A stretch of 64,000 bases of DNA, from assembly GCA_002255925.1 (NCBI GenBank), contig NKIH01000001.1, positions 186,001 to 250,000 of the forward strand, in the 5' to 3' direction. The DNA comes from Burkholderiales bacterium PBB6 (GTDB taxonomy: Bacteria; Pseudomonadota; Gammaproteobacteria; Burkholderiales; Burkholderiaceae_C). The number at the start of each line of letters is the position of its first letter. Position 1 is the first letter of the stretch. This document shows, in pieces, positions 7,378 through 17,500 of the stretch. The notes beneath the pieces were generated by a model that was not told the origin of the DNA, did not search any database, and saw only the letters and a list, made by a program, of their open reading frames with translations. Made by a program: the position numbers and the translations under genes.

Positions 7378-10300
7378 ACTTGACTGGCTCGGGCGGCTCG
7401 GGCGCCACGCGCACCCAGCCCTCGCGCAGCTCACCCGGTTCGTCCGGCAGCAGCGCCGTTTGCGTGGCCGAGAGGATGGCGTCGGTGCGCCAGCTGGCCG
7501 GGGTGTCGCGCCAGAGAAAGTTCTGCGACTGACCAAACACCGACACCTTGGGCAAGCGCACCTGGCCCTTGGCCGCGAGGTCGGTTTCCACCAGCACCGG
7601 CCCGGTGCGCAGTGAAGGCGCCAGGCGCGACAAACCCGGCGACACCCAATCACGCGCCAGCGCCAGTGCCTTGCGGGGCAAGATGCCGCTGGTCAGGTGG
7701 CACTTGCCGCCGGGGTGCATCAACACCGTCAGCGTCACGGTCTGGCCCAGGTGCAGGCGGAGGGCGTCGTCGTCCTTCAGGCCCGCCAGATACGGGTGGC
7801 TCAAGGCTTGAGCCTGCGGCTGGGCGGTGCCCTTGCCAAACAAGCCGAGGTGGCCCCGGTACTTGCCACTCACCGCCGCCTGGCTGGCCACCACCTTGTC
7901 CACCACATGGAACAGGCTGAAGTCGTCGTTGACGAAGTAGCCCAGCACGCCGTCGTCGCTGCGGGTGAGCTCACCGATGCGCGCCTCGAAGGCATGCCGG
8001 CGCGCGTCTTCTTCGGCCTGCGCCCAGGCCGCCGCCTGAGTCGGGTCTGACAGGTCCACATCGGTGGGCGGCTTCAGCTCCAGCCGCAGCTGCGCACGCA
8101 CCACCGCCAACGGCCGGCCCACCAGGCCCGCCACATGCTCGGTGCCCAGCGAGGCGAGGCTGTCTACCGTCCACTGGCTGGTATCAATGGCGCGCAGCAG
8201 CGCAGACAGGGCCGACAGGCTCTCCAGGCCCGCAGGCGCCGTGGTGCCGGCGCGGCCCGCGGCGTCGGCCGCCACCAGGCCGGTGGCCAACAAACCCAGC
8301 GGCGCCTCCGACGCCTTCAGTCCGTACAGCGGGCCGGCGTCCACCGGGCCCGGGCGGCCGGGTGCCGCTTCCCACATCACGCCGCCGCTGATGGGCTCGT
8401 GCAGCAGTTCACCCAGCGGGGCGCCGTCTGAGCCGAACAGCTCGATGCTTTCATCCAGGTGGTCGGGCATCAAAAAGCCGACCACCGGGTTCACGGCCAG
8501 GGCGGGCTCGATCTGGTCGACCCGCGCCTCCACGCCCTCGGCGCCCAGCGGCGTGGCCGCATCCACCAGGCGGAACAACCAGCGCGCCGGGCGCAGCAGG
8601 CGCGGCGCCAGGCCCAAGCTGCCCGGCCGGGCCGGCAACACGCTGCGGCTGGGCACGGCCACTGCACCCAAGGTTTTGGCGGGCACCTCCAGCGTGCGAC
8701 CAAAGGCATCGAGCAGGCGGGCTCGTTGCAGCGTCAAAGCGCCTGCCCACACGCTGGCGGGCGGGCGTTGCGGCGCCGGGCCCACGTTGCCGGGCCCACC
8801 CGGGCGGCGCAGACCGTCCTGCGTCACGAAGCCCAGCAGCTGGTGGCGCAAGCCGTCCAGCGAGGCGGTCAATACATCGAGCTGCTGCACCGAGGCATCC
8901 AGCGCGCGGTAAGCCTCTTCGGTGGCTTCATCGACCTGCCCACCCGAGGGCGAGGCATCGAGCTGGTCTTCAGCCGCCAACCAATCGGTGATGGCGGCAT
9001 GCAGCGTGGTGGCCGCGCCGCCGGTCAGCAAGGAACGGCCGGTGAGCGTGAGCACCTCACCCGCCACGCTGGCGTCGGTGGCGCCACCTTGCAGGTCCAC
9101 CGCACCCAGCTGCCAGGCCGCCAGCGTGGGCGGGTCCAGCCCTTCCACCTGCACCTGCCATTCCAGCCACAGCGGCACCCAGGGCTGCTGCCAGTTGGTG
9201 ATGGCCACCAGGTCGGGGTCCATACCTTCAAACAAGGAATGCGGTCGCAAGGCTTCGGCCACCTGGCGCTGGGCCAGCCGGGCTGCAGCGGCCATGGCCG
9301 GGGCCTGGCTGGCGCGTGGAGCGCCGCTCGTGCTGTCACGCGGCACGTCGTGCAACACGGCCCCCAGCCCGCTGAACGCCGCCGTGCTGCCGTCGTACAC
9401 ACCATCAGCGCCAAAGCGCATCAGCAGCTCCGCGTCCAGCCGCGCGCGGGCAGGCTTCACCTGGTCACCCGTGGCCACGGCATTCGCCAGCCAGTCGAGG
9501 TGGTAGGGGTCGAACAGCAGCATCTCGCGGGCCAGCTTCAGCACCTCCGGCGGCAGGCCGCCGTGGCCCAGCGTCGGCAGAAGAGCCTTCAGATCGGCCA
9601 CGCCGGCCACGCCCTCCACCACCTGCGAAGGCCAGCGGCAACCCAACGTGCGGTCCGACGAGCCGCGCCCGTCATGGCCGTGCCGCAGGCTGCGCGAGGC
9701 ACCGCGCACGGCAACCAGCGGGTCGGTGGGCGCCGTCCAGCGGGCGGCAGGGCGATCAACGACACGGGGGCTGAACGTCGCCAGCGCGTCCTTGATGCGG
9801 GAACTCGCCAGGTCCTCGAGGTCGATGCGACTCGTCGACACCAGGTCGGCGCGGAACCCGAGGTCCAGCCGCGCCGCCATGGGTTTGCTGACGGTGCTGA
9901 CGTTGCTATTGGCGGTGGCTGTGTTCTTGGCCGAATTGGCCGCGTCAGCGGATGTGCCGCTCTTGGCCGCCCCCGTGCCCGCCCTGGCCAGGCGGCCCTG
10001 CGGCAGCTGCTTGAAGCGGTCGTTGCCGGCACTGCCGGAGGGCTGCGAAAAGAACGCCGCGGCGTGCTCACCTTCTTCGAGGTTGACCAGGCCATCGGCC
10101 GAGCCCAGCTGGTTGACCCGCTGGCTGGTGAACGCCGCCAGCAGGCGCTCGGTGGCGCGTTGCTGGTTGGGCGTGGCGCCGCGTGCCGCCAGTGCCGCCA
10201 GCACATCATCGTCATGCTGGCCCATGGCCACACTCAGTGATTCGGCTGCCGGGCGCAAGTCACCCCACAACTTGCCGCCCACCGGCACGCCCACCACCAC

Positions 10301-11479
10301 GCCGTGCAGCAGGCTGCTGCGCAGGTGCCAGGCGGGCGCCTGCCAGGCCTTGGCGGCTTCGCCGATGAAGGGCGATGAGCGCTCGTCCACGGCCATCTCG
10401 ACCATGCGCAGGCTGCGCGGCACGAAGGGCTGTTCAGGCGTGGCGGCCACCCGTGCGGCTTGCGCCGTGCCGGCCTTGTCGAAGGTGGCGGTCGTCAGGC
10501 CCAGGGCGTCGCGCCGCGCCTGCGCTTCCAGCTCCGCCACACGCTGCGCCACCTGTGTGCCCCAGTCGGTGGGCAGCGACCAGCGCAGCTTGTCGAGGTG
10601 TTGGCTCAAGCCCTTCAGATCGTTCGCATCGCCCAGCGGGTCCAGCGTCGGGTCACTCCACCAGCCGGCCACCAGGTAGCTCACGCAGCCCTGGTCCACG
10701 CCGCCGGGTGCGAGCTTGTCGAGGTCTTCCAGCGTGTCATGGAAGGCGAAGCGGTTGAGCACCGCGTCGTACACCCCCGACCACGCCACGCTGCCGCCCG
10801 CCGTGCCGATGAGCGCCTCGCGGTGCACGGCCTCACCCGCCGGCGTGGCCGCGGTCGAGGCCTTGCCACCTTCGCGCCAGCTGCCCAGCGACACCGCCAC
10901 GGCACGATCAGCTTCCAGCACCCAGCCGGTCACCACCGGCACCCGGGCGCCGCGCGGCAACACGGTGCGCAGCAACACCCAGCGGTCGGGCAGCCGCGGC
11001 AGGGCCAGCCGGTTGCTGCCCTGCCGCGCGCCGTCATCCAGCCGGCCGCGCAGCAGCGCATCCGGCATGGCCCAGTGCAGGTGCACACCCGCCGGGCGCG
11101 GCGTGCCAACCTCAAACGGCGGCGGCATGCCCGGGCCGTTTGCAGCCGCGTTCTGGCCATCGGCCGAGACCACCGGCAATGGCAGCCGCACCATCGGCTC
11201 CTTGTGGTCGGGCGGCACCACCAGCGCCTGCACGTCCACCGGCACCAGCAGGCGCGGGTCACGCAGCAGGTGCTCGTCCCAGCTGGCGATTTCGCCCAGC
11301 GACTGCCCGGCGCGCTCCAGCGCCAGGAAGCGCGAACTGCGCAGGGCTAGCTGCAGCGGGTTGACCGGGACAAGTATCGAAATGCCGTCGGCAGGACGGG
11401 CCGTGGTCGAGCCCGTGGACCCGCGCGGCTTGCGCACGGCGGACGGTGCCTTGGCGCCGCGTTTGGCTTGCTGGCTCAT
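7376..11479 (-). CDS. Giant uncharacterised protein (1367 aa) of the six-gene operon
   Basis: I do not recognise a function. After a basic, low-complexity N-terminus (about 30 residues) comes a segment with the motifs 'GVHLHWAMPDALLRG' (about residues 132-146) and 'LPDRWVLLR' (about 164-172). I recall these as conserved in very large unannotated proteins of other bacteria. The rest is mixed alpha/beta with an alanine/serine-rich linker near residues 495-525 ('TGAAKSGTSADAANSAKNTA'). No signal peptide or membrane segment is apparent. A strong ribosome-binding site (AAGGAGG, spacing 8) precedes the ATG, which overlaps the stop of the preceding gene by four bases (ATGA). It is therefore translationally coupled inside the operon. 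Confidence 0.8.
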   Translation of the reverse strand: MSQQAKRGAKAPSAVRKPRGSTGSTTARPADGISILVPVNPLQLALRSSRFLALERAGQSLGEIASWDEHLLRDPRLLVPVDVQALVVPPDHKEPMVRLPLPVVSADGQNAAANGPGMPPPFEVGTPRPAGVHLHWAMPDALLRGRLDDGARQGSNRLALPRLPDRWVLLRTVLPRGARVPVVTGWVLEADRAVAVSLGSWREGGKASTAATPAGEAVHREALIGTAGGSVAWSGVYDAVLNRFAFHDTLEDLDKLAPGGVDQGCVSYLVAGWWSDPTLDPLGDANDLKGLSQHLDKLRWSLPTDWGTQVAQRVAELEAQARRDALGLTTATFDKAGTAQAARVAATPEQPFVPRSLRMVEMAVDERSSPFIGEAAKAWQAPAWHLRSSLLHGVVVGVPVGGKLWGDLRPAAESLSVAMGQHDDDVLAALAARGATPNQQRATERLLAAFTSQRVNQLGSADGLVNLEEGEHAAAFFSQPSGSAGNDRFKQLPQGRLARAGTGAAKSGTSADAANSAKNTATANSNVSTVSKPMAARLDLGFRADLVSTSRIDLEDLASSRIKDALATFSPRVVDRPAARWTAPTDPLVAVRGASRSLRHGHDGRGSSDRTLGCRWPSQVVEGVAGVADLKALLPTLGHGGLPPEVLKLAREMLLFDPYHLDWLANAVATGDQVKPARARLDAELLMRFGADGVYDGSTAAFSGLGAVLHDVPRDSTSGAPRASQAPAMAAAARLAQRQVAEALRPHSLFEGMDPDLVAITNWQQPWVPLWLEWQVQVEGLDPPTLAAWQLGAVDLQGGATDASVAGEVLTLTGRSLLTGGAATTLHAAITDWLAAEDQLDASPSGGQVDEATEEAYRALDASVQQLDVLTASLDGLRHQLLGFVTQDGLRRPGGPGNVGPAPQRPPASVWAGALTLQRARLLDAFGRTLEVPAKTLGAVAVPSRSVLPARPGSLGLAPRLLRPARWLFRLVDAATPLGAEGVEARVDQIEPALAVNPVVGFLMPDHLDESIELFGSDGAPLGELLHEPISGGVMWEAAPGRPGPVDAGPLYGLKASEAPLGLLATGLVAADAAGRAGTTAPAGLESLSALSALLRAIDTSQWTVDSLASLGTEHVAGLVGRPLAVVRAQLRLELKPPTDVDLSDPTQAAAWAQAEEDARRHAFEARIGELTRSDDGVLGYFVNDDFSLFHVVDKVVASQAAVSGKYRGHLGLFGKGTAQPQAQALSHPYLAGLKDDDALRLHLGQTVTLTVLMHPGGKCHLTSGILPRKALALARDWVSPGLSRLAPSLRTGPVLVETDLAAKGQVRLPKVSVFGQSQNFLWRDTPASWRTDAILSATQTALLPDEPGELREGWVRVAPEPPEPVK

Positions 11480-12525
11480 GGCCGTGCCTCCTTGATGACC
11501 TTGTCCAGACTCACCTTCCAGTCGGCCAGCGCCACGCTGGGCCGGAAGCTGTCGAGTGCCTGAAAGTGCAGGCCCTGCTCGTCGCTCGGGTCCCCAAACA
11601 CCTGCCGATACGGGAAGCGCAGCATCTGCAGCGCCAGGCCGCTGGCCGGCAGCGGTGACGCGGCATTCGGCACCTTGGCGGCCAGGCGCTTGCGCAGCTC
11701 GGCCACGTCGATCACACCCGACGCCCCGGCGCGGAACGGCACCTCCACCGAGTTGCCGGCGGTGAGTGCATTGATGGGCGGCACCAGCGCGCCATCCGTC
11801 GCATTGCGCAGGGCCACACGGGCCTTGCGCGCCGATGGCGGGTCAGCGGCATTCAGGCGCACGCCGAACTGCACGCCCTGGCGCGGCTCTTCGATGTGCA
11901 CCACCTCGGGCAGGCCATCAAACAACACCAGCAGCACCGCGGGCGCCAGCCGCTCCATGCGCAGCAGCTTGAGCCGGCTGGGGTCGTCCTCGGCGACGGT
12001 GCTCAGGGCGTCATCGGGCAGCACGTCGCGGGCGTAGGCGCGCACATGCAGCCCCGGCCAGCCCGACACCAGCCGCGAGCGCAGCAGGCAACCGGTGATG
12101 GTGCCGGCCGGCCCGTCGAGCTGATCACGCGCGGTGGCGGGGCTGCCGTTCAGCACCGGTGCACGCACGGCGCGCTCGGTGCGGTCGACCTCATCGCGGA
12201 TGTGCGGATACACGGCTTCGAGGTGGGCATGGTCGAGCGTGCTGACGGTGCCCACGCTCAGCGCGCCCTGCACCAGCGCGTCGGTCCAGGCGCGGTCGAT
12301 GTGGAAAAAGCGGATCGACTCGACCGGCAGCAACGCCGCGTCGGGCACCAGGTAGCTGAACGGCACGCCATGCAGCAGGCGCAAGCGCGCCAGAAAGCGG
12401 CGCAGCTCACCCGGCACGACATGGTCGCCGTCGTCCGGGTCCTGGTCGGTGAGCAGGTGGGAAAAACTGGTGGCGGCCTGCATCGCCGAGCTCATGGCCG
12501 CGGCGGCATCAAGGTGGAGCTTCAT
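11476..12525 (-). CDS. Uncharacterised protein (349 aa) of the six-gene operon
   Basis: Function is not recognised. Conserved-looking stretches are 'LLPVESIRFFHIDRAWTDAL' (about residues 65-84) and 'SGWPGLHVRAYARD' (about 153-166); both have the look of a family signature. The protein is soluble, without a signal peptide or membrane segment. The start is preceded by GAGGAC, lying over the stop of the 668-residue gene (four bases apart), and its own stop overlaps the start of the 1367-residue gene. This strict packing implies that the product is needed in proportion to its neighbours, perhaps as part of one complex. That is inference. Confidence 0.75.
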   Translation of the reverse strand: MKLHLDAAAAMSSAMQAATSFSHLLTDQDPDDGDHVVPGELRRFLARLRLLHGVPFSYLVPDAALLPVESIRFFHIDRAWTDALVQGALSVGTVSTLDHAHLEAVYPHIRDEVDRTERAVRAPVLNGSPATARDQLDGPAGTITGCLLRSRLVSGWPGLHVRAYARDVLPDDALSTVAEDDPSRLKLLRMERLAPAVLLVLFDGLPEVVHIEEPRQGVQFGVRLNAADPPSARKARVALRNATDGALVPPINALTAGNSVEVPFRAGASGVIDVAELRKRLAAKVPNAASPLPASGLALQMLRFPYRQVFGDPSDEQGLHFQALDSFRPSVALADWKVSLDKVIKEARP

Positions 12526-12529
12526 GGTC

Positions 12530-14536
12530 TCAGTCCTCTGTGCTGTCGTCGATGGCGCGGGCCATCAGCTGGTCGAGCGCATCGGCGTTGGTGGCCAACG
12601 CGGCAGCTGTCGTTCGCTTGGGCACCTGCTTGATCACCTGGCTCACCGTGCGCTGCAGCTCCGACATCAAGCCCGCACGCAAGCTAGGCAGATCGGCGCC
12701 GGCCTTGAGCGGCGGGGCCAGCACCACCGGGCTGGCCTGCAAGGCGCCGGTCACGCCCAGCATCGCGCTGCGCTTGCCGAGCGCGCCCAGGTCCAGGCCC
12801 AGGCCGTTGGCCACGCGCTGGTCCAGCTCGGCGGTCGACATCGCCAGCGGCCGGCCCGGGTCAGCCAACGGGCGCTGCGGGCCGAGCATGGGCTCGGTGT
12901 TGTCCGCCATGGTTTTCACCATCGTCAGGGCAACGAAGCGGCCGAGGTCAATCCGCCGCTGGCCCACGGTCGCGAGCAGCTCGGGCAGATCAAACGGCAG
13001 GGCCTGGTCGAGCAGGCTGCGCACCCGCCCGACGCCAAACTGCTCGGCGCGAAAGCGCTGCAGCGACGACACCACCGACAGCTGCGACAGCGCCAGCAGC
13101 CGGCCCAGCTCGAAGGCTGCGGCCAGGCCCAGGTCTTCGCGGCCATCAGGCACCACGCTGCGCAGCTGGTCGGCGGCGTGGGCCAGCGGCAAGGTGGTTT
13201 TGCCGCTGGCGTCGCCGCGGTCAGTGGCAAAAGGCACGCAAGGGCCGCGGTACCAGGCGCGCAGCGCATCACCGCGGCGGCTCTGGTGGTCCAGGCCCAG
13301 GTGGCCGGTGGCCACCACTTCCGGCGGTGCGCGGCGCGGTGCGGGCGCCGCGTCGCCTGCCACCGCGTCGGGTTCGGGCGGCAAGGTGCCGATCAAGCCG
13401 GTGTCCAGCGACTGCATCAGCGTCTCGAACGTGGCGCCTTCGGTGCTGGTGAAGGTCCAGTGCGCCAGCACCGGAAATTTCAGCACCTTCTCGCGGGCGT
13501 AGAACTCGATCGGCGGGCGGAAGCCGTTGGCCATCACCTCACGCACGCGGGTCATCGCGGCGGGGTCACGCGCGGCCATGGTCACCTGGTGCGTGGCCTG
13601 GGCCCAAGGCGCGGCGGCGGCCTGCTGGCCCAGGGGCCGGCTGCCATCCAGCGCATGAAAGGCGGCGTTGCTGGCCGCCGGTGCTGCCGCGCGCGCGGCC
13701 CGTTCGGCGCGTGACACGCGCGGCGCACCCGGCACCTGAATGCCGGCCGGCAAGGCGGCGCGCGGCATCACCAGATCGTCCGGCCCGCCGGGCAGCTGGA
13801 GCTGCATCAGCGGGCGCCAGTCTTGTGCACGGCTGAAGGCAAAGTCAGCCACTGCCAGACCGGGCTTGGGCAGCGCCGCCAGCTGGCCCTCCACATTCAC
13901 CAGGCAGGCCATGTAGCGCACGGGCACTGGGGTGCCGTCTGTCTGCTCCATCACCGGCAGGCGGTTGGCCAGCACCACGGCCACCCAGCCGTCGTCGTCG
14001 GCGCCCATCAGCTCGGTGTCGCTGATGTCGACCTCGCGCACATGCGTCAGCATGGCCAGGTCTTCAGCGCACGGGAAGATCTTCTTCACCACCGAGGCCG
14101 TCACGGCCAGATACAGGCCCTGGGCCACGTCCTGGTCGTTGGTGTCGGGCAGCGCTTTGTCCTTCGTCACGTAATCTGCCACCGGCGTGGGGGTGGACAG
14201 GGACGCCTCGCCCTCGGCCACCAGCACCAGCGCCAGCCAGGGCTGGGCCGACACCTCGGGGCCGCCGGCCGGGTTGCGCTCCCAGGGCAGCGTGCGGCGC
14301 TTGAGCACGATCTGCGGCAGCCGATCACTGAACGCGCCTTCGGCATTGGCCGGCGGGAAAGTGCTGAGGATCTGGTCGGTGGGCATCACGTAGCGAGGCG
14401 CCGACACCCGCACATGCGTGGTTTCAGTGCCCACCGGGAAGGGCAAGCCGCCCTGAGCGGTGCGCAGGGTGTAGTTGCCGGCGGTGACCTGCGGCAGCAC
14501 ATGGCTGTGCAGGATGAAGTGTCCGATGGGGGGCAT
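12530..14536 (-). CDS. Uncharacterised protein (668 aa) of the six-gene operon
   Basis: No function can be assigned. The N-terminal third contains 'FILHSHVLPQVTAGNYTLR' and 'RLPQIVLKRRTLPWER' (about residues 73-88), followed by 'PWLALVLVAEGEA', which read as beta-strand rich and look family-specific. The C-terminal half is largely helical ('AAAFELGRLLALSQLSVVSS' near residue 470) and ends in an acidic tail ('AIDDSTED'). No signal peptide or membrane helix is seen. The ATG directly follows the TGA of the 3349-residue gene with no bases between, so translation probably re-initiates from that gene. AAAGG upstream may serve as the ribosome-binding site. Confidence 0.75.
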   Translation of the reverse strand: MPPIGHFILHSHVLPQVTAGNYTLRTAQGGLPFPVGTETTHVRVSAPRYVMPTDQILSTFPPANAEGAFSDRLPQIVLKRRTLPWERNPAGGPEVSAQPWLALVLVAEGEASLSTPTPVADYVTKDKALPDTNDQDVAQGLYLAVTASVVKKIFPCAEDLAMLTHVREVDISDTELMGADDDGWVAVVLANRLPVMEQTDGTPVPVRYMACLVNVEGQLAALPKPGLAVADFAFSRAQDWRPLMQLQLPGGPDDLVMPRAALPAGIQVPGAPRVSRAERAARAAAPAASNAAFHALDGSRPLGQQAAAAPWAQATHQVTMAARDPAAMTRVREVMANGFRPPIEFYAREKVLKFPVLAHWTFTSTEGATFETLMQSLDTGLIGTLPPEPDAVAGDAAPAPRRAPPEVVATGHLGLDHQSRRGDALRAWYRGPCVPFATDRGDASGKTTLPLAHAADQLRSVVPDGREDLGLAAAFELGRLLALSQLSVVSSLQRFRAEQFGVGRVRSLLDQALPFDLPELLATVGQRRIDLGRFVALTMVKTMADNTEPMLGPQRPLADPGRPLAMSTAELDQRVANGLGLDLGALGKRSAMLGVTGALQASPVVLAPPLKAGADLPSLRAGLMSELQRTVSQVIKQVPKRTTAAALATNADALDQLMARAIDDSTED

Positions 14537-17500
14537 TCAGGCGGCCTTTCTGCGACGTGTCTTGGGAAGCGGCGTGGCCGCGGGCCGGGTGGCCAGCGTG
14601 CGGGCCGCTGCGCGCTGTTGCGGGGTGCGCACGGGGCCTTGCCAATGCAGGCGCGTGGCAGCAGCCCCCTGCCCCGGTGGTGTGGGCGGGGCCAGCGGCG
14701 CCAGAGCGGCGTCCAGCCCGCGTGCAGCCACCAGCGCCAGGGCGGCCGCAGCGCTCAGGCCGGCACTGCCGAGCACGCCGGCCAGCGCGATGCCCGAGCC
14801 CGTGGCGATGCTGATCGACGGTGCGGCGCTGCCGTCTTTCGATTCGACCGGCACCAGGTCATAGGCCAGCACACTGCGCTGGCCCATCACCAGCAGCTGC
14901 GGCGCCAGCGGCTCACCCAGTTTGTCGAGCGCCCGGGTGGCGCCGTCCAGGCCCATCAGCAGATCGCCGGGCGCCGGCTGCTCGTCGTCAAGCACGATGA
15001 GCACCGAACGCAGCGGCTGGTTGAACACCGTGCTGACCGTGGTGTCGCCCTGGGCCAGCTCGGCCCCGCGCACCCAGCCGGCCGCCGCACGTTGGCCGTG
15101 GGCAGGCACCGGCGTGGCCGTGGCGTGCATCAGGCATCCGGGTGCCACGGCGGTGTTCCAGCCGGCATACGGCATCAGCAAGCCGGCATGCCAGCCGAGC
15201 AGGCCCGCCGCAGCGCCGTCTGCACTGCCTGCGCCCAGGCCGGTGACCACGATGCGCTCGGTGCCCGGCGGCAGGCTCACGGCCTGCTTGGCATCGGCTT
15301 GCGCCGGCAGCCGGGTGTCGAGCAGGCGTCGGCCGCCCAGCCCCAGCAACACCACGCGGCAGGCCGCGCCGGTCATCACCAGGTCCGGGCGGGCCTGCTT
15401 CGAGCTGGCGTCTGCCCGCGCATTGGGCAGCTGCAGCACCACCGTCTGGCCAGCGGCCAGGCGGGCGCCCGCCTGGCGGTCACGGTCGCGGCCGGTCATC
15501 GCCTGCTGGAAGACGCTCAGGTCGGCGGCCAGTGGCGCGCCGGCCCGTGCCACCACCGCGGTGGGCAGGGCGGCCTGGCCAGTGAGTGGCACACGGGCCG
15601 TGGCCACCAGCGTGGTGGTGCCGTCCGTCAAGGTGCGCGACGCTGCGGGCGTGCCCACCAGCACCAGCTTGGCCGCGAACGACCGGCTGCGCTTGGCCTC
15701 CACCAAGGCCATCGTCGGCGGGGCCGTGCGCCACGCCTTGTCGCTGCCCTTGACGGTGGTGGTGGCCGCGGCCTGGCCGATGCGGCCATCGGTTTGACCG
15801 GCGCTCATCAGCGCCAGCGCCACGGGCGCATCCACCACCGCATCAGCCACCGGCAGCGGCCTGGCCTTGACCTGCAGCGGCACCACCGTCTCCGTGGGTG
15901 ATTCCAAGCCTTCAGCCAGGCTGCTGAAGCGCGGGGGCGCACTGCGTTCACCACGCAACGCCGCCAGCGCCGTGGGCGAGGCCTGCCGCGCCAGCTGGCT
16001 GCGGGCCTGGGCCATGGCGGCCTCGACGTTGGTCACGGCCGGCACCAGCTTGCTGACGCTGATCGCCAGGTCACGCAGGCGTTGGCTGTCGGCCAGACTG
16101 CGGCTCAGCGGCAGCGGCTTGCGCCGGCCGATGCTGACCTGGTGGTACGCCACCGGCGGCGTGGCTTCGCCCGGCTGGCCGGTGGTGGTCAAGACGATGG
16201 ACTGCAGCGCCTTGATCATCTCGCCCTTGGGCACCTTGCGGTTGCTCGGATCGCCCGGCGGCCCCCACACACCCATGGGGAAGCTGCCCAGGGGCTGTGG
16301 TGCCAGGTCGAACGGGAAGGGCACACGCTCGGCGCCGTTGCGCAGCCAGGTGAACGTCACCACCGGCGCAATGTCACTCTGGCCCATCGGCCCGATGCCC
16401 AGCACACCTTCACTGTCCGCAGGCGTCGTGGTGACGGACCCATCCTTCGCCGCCGTCTGGATGAGCACCAGCGGCACCGTGCTGGTGAAGGTCAAGCCGA
16501 ACTCGGCCACCACCACGAAGGGCTGCTCGGCCGTGCCGTCGGGCGGCTTGGCGTTGGCCGCGGCGGGTTGCGCACCGCGCCCGGTGATCAGGGCCTGTGT
16601 ACGAACCGGCTTGCCGGTTTCGGTGCCCAGGTACTTGGCGGTGAAGGCCTCCGCCGTCAGGTACGCGCGCTGGGCCTGGTCGCTGCCGCCAAATTCCAGC
16701 GTCAGCTCGATGGGGCCAACCTCAAAGGTGGCGCTGCCGCGGAAGTCGGGGCCCTCCACCGCGATGCGCGCACCCAGGTGCACCGAGATGGTCAGGTCGC
16801 CCAGGAAACCGAGGTCGAGCGTGACCCCCGCCGCGATGCGCGCATAGGCCATCACGTGATAGTGGAAGGGGTCGAAATACACGATGCCGTGCGCGCCGAA
16901 ACGCACCTCGGCCCAGGCCGGCCCGAAGTGCGCCGAGGCTTCGAAATCACCGCCGGCCATCAGCGCTTCCGAGCTCAGCGCGAAGTAGCTGCCGGCCTTG
17001 ATGACGATGCTGTCGCCGATCGCCCAGCGCAGGCCCAGGCGGGGCACCACGGGGTAGCCGTCGCGGTGGAAGTCGGGGTGGTAGCCGCCCAGCGTCATGA
17101 CAAATTCGCCGGCGTGTTCGCCCTTGAACCAGATCACGTAGGCGAAGCCGCCGGTGAGCTTGATGTCGGGGTAGAGCAGCCAGGAGTTGTCGGTCAGCTG
17201 GCCCTGCACCCAGAGCACGCCCTCGCTGGTCGAGAAGCGCACCATCAGCGCCAGCTCGATCGACACCAGCGCCACCTGTGGCCGCGGCAACGCCATGCGC
17301 GCCAGGCCCAGCAGGTTGATGTCGAGGCCGTCGCCCACCTGCACGCCGATCACGGCGATGCCATCGACCAGCGCGAAGCTGGTGAACGACAGGCCGCCGG
17401 CGAACCAGAAGGTGCCGCGCTGCATCGGGAAGTAGGTGCCCAGCGCCTGCAGCTTGTCCATCGGCTCGCCCGCACTGGCGCTGGGGTCGAGCATTTCGAT

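Noticed and set aside
8459..10240. Plus-strand frame of 593 codons
   Set aside because: Antisense shadow of the 1367-residue gene, with the same biased composition and no start signal.
13823..15901. Plus-strand frame of 692 codons opposite the giant operon
   Set aside because: Low-complexity Gln/His/Arg/Gly content without motifs. The minus-strand genes here are coupled by correct ribosome-binding sites and codon usage.
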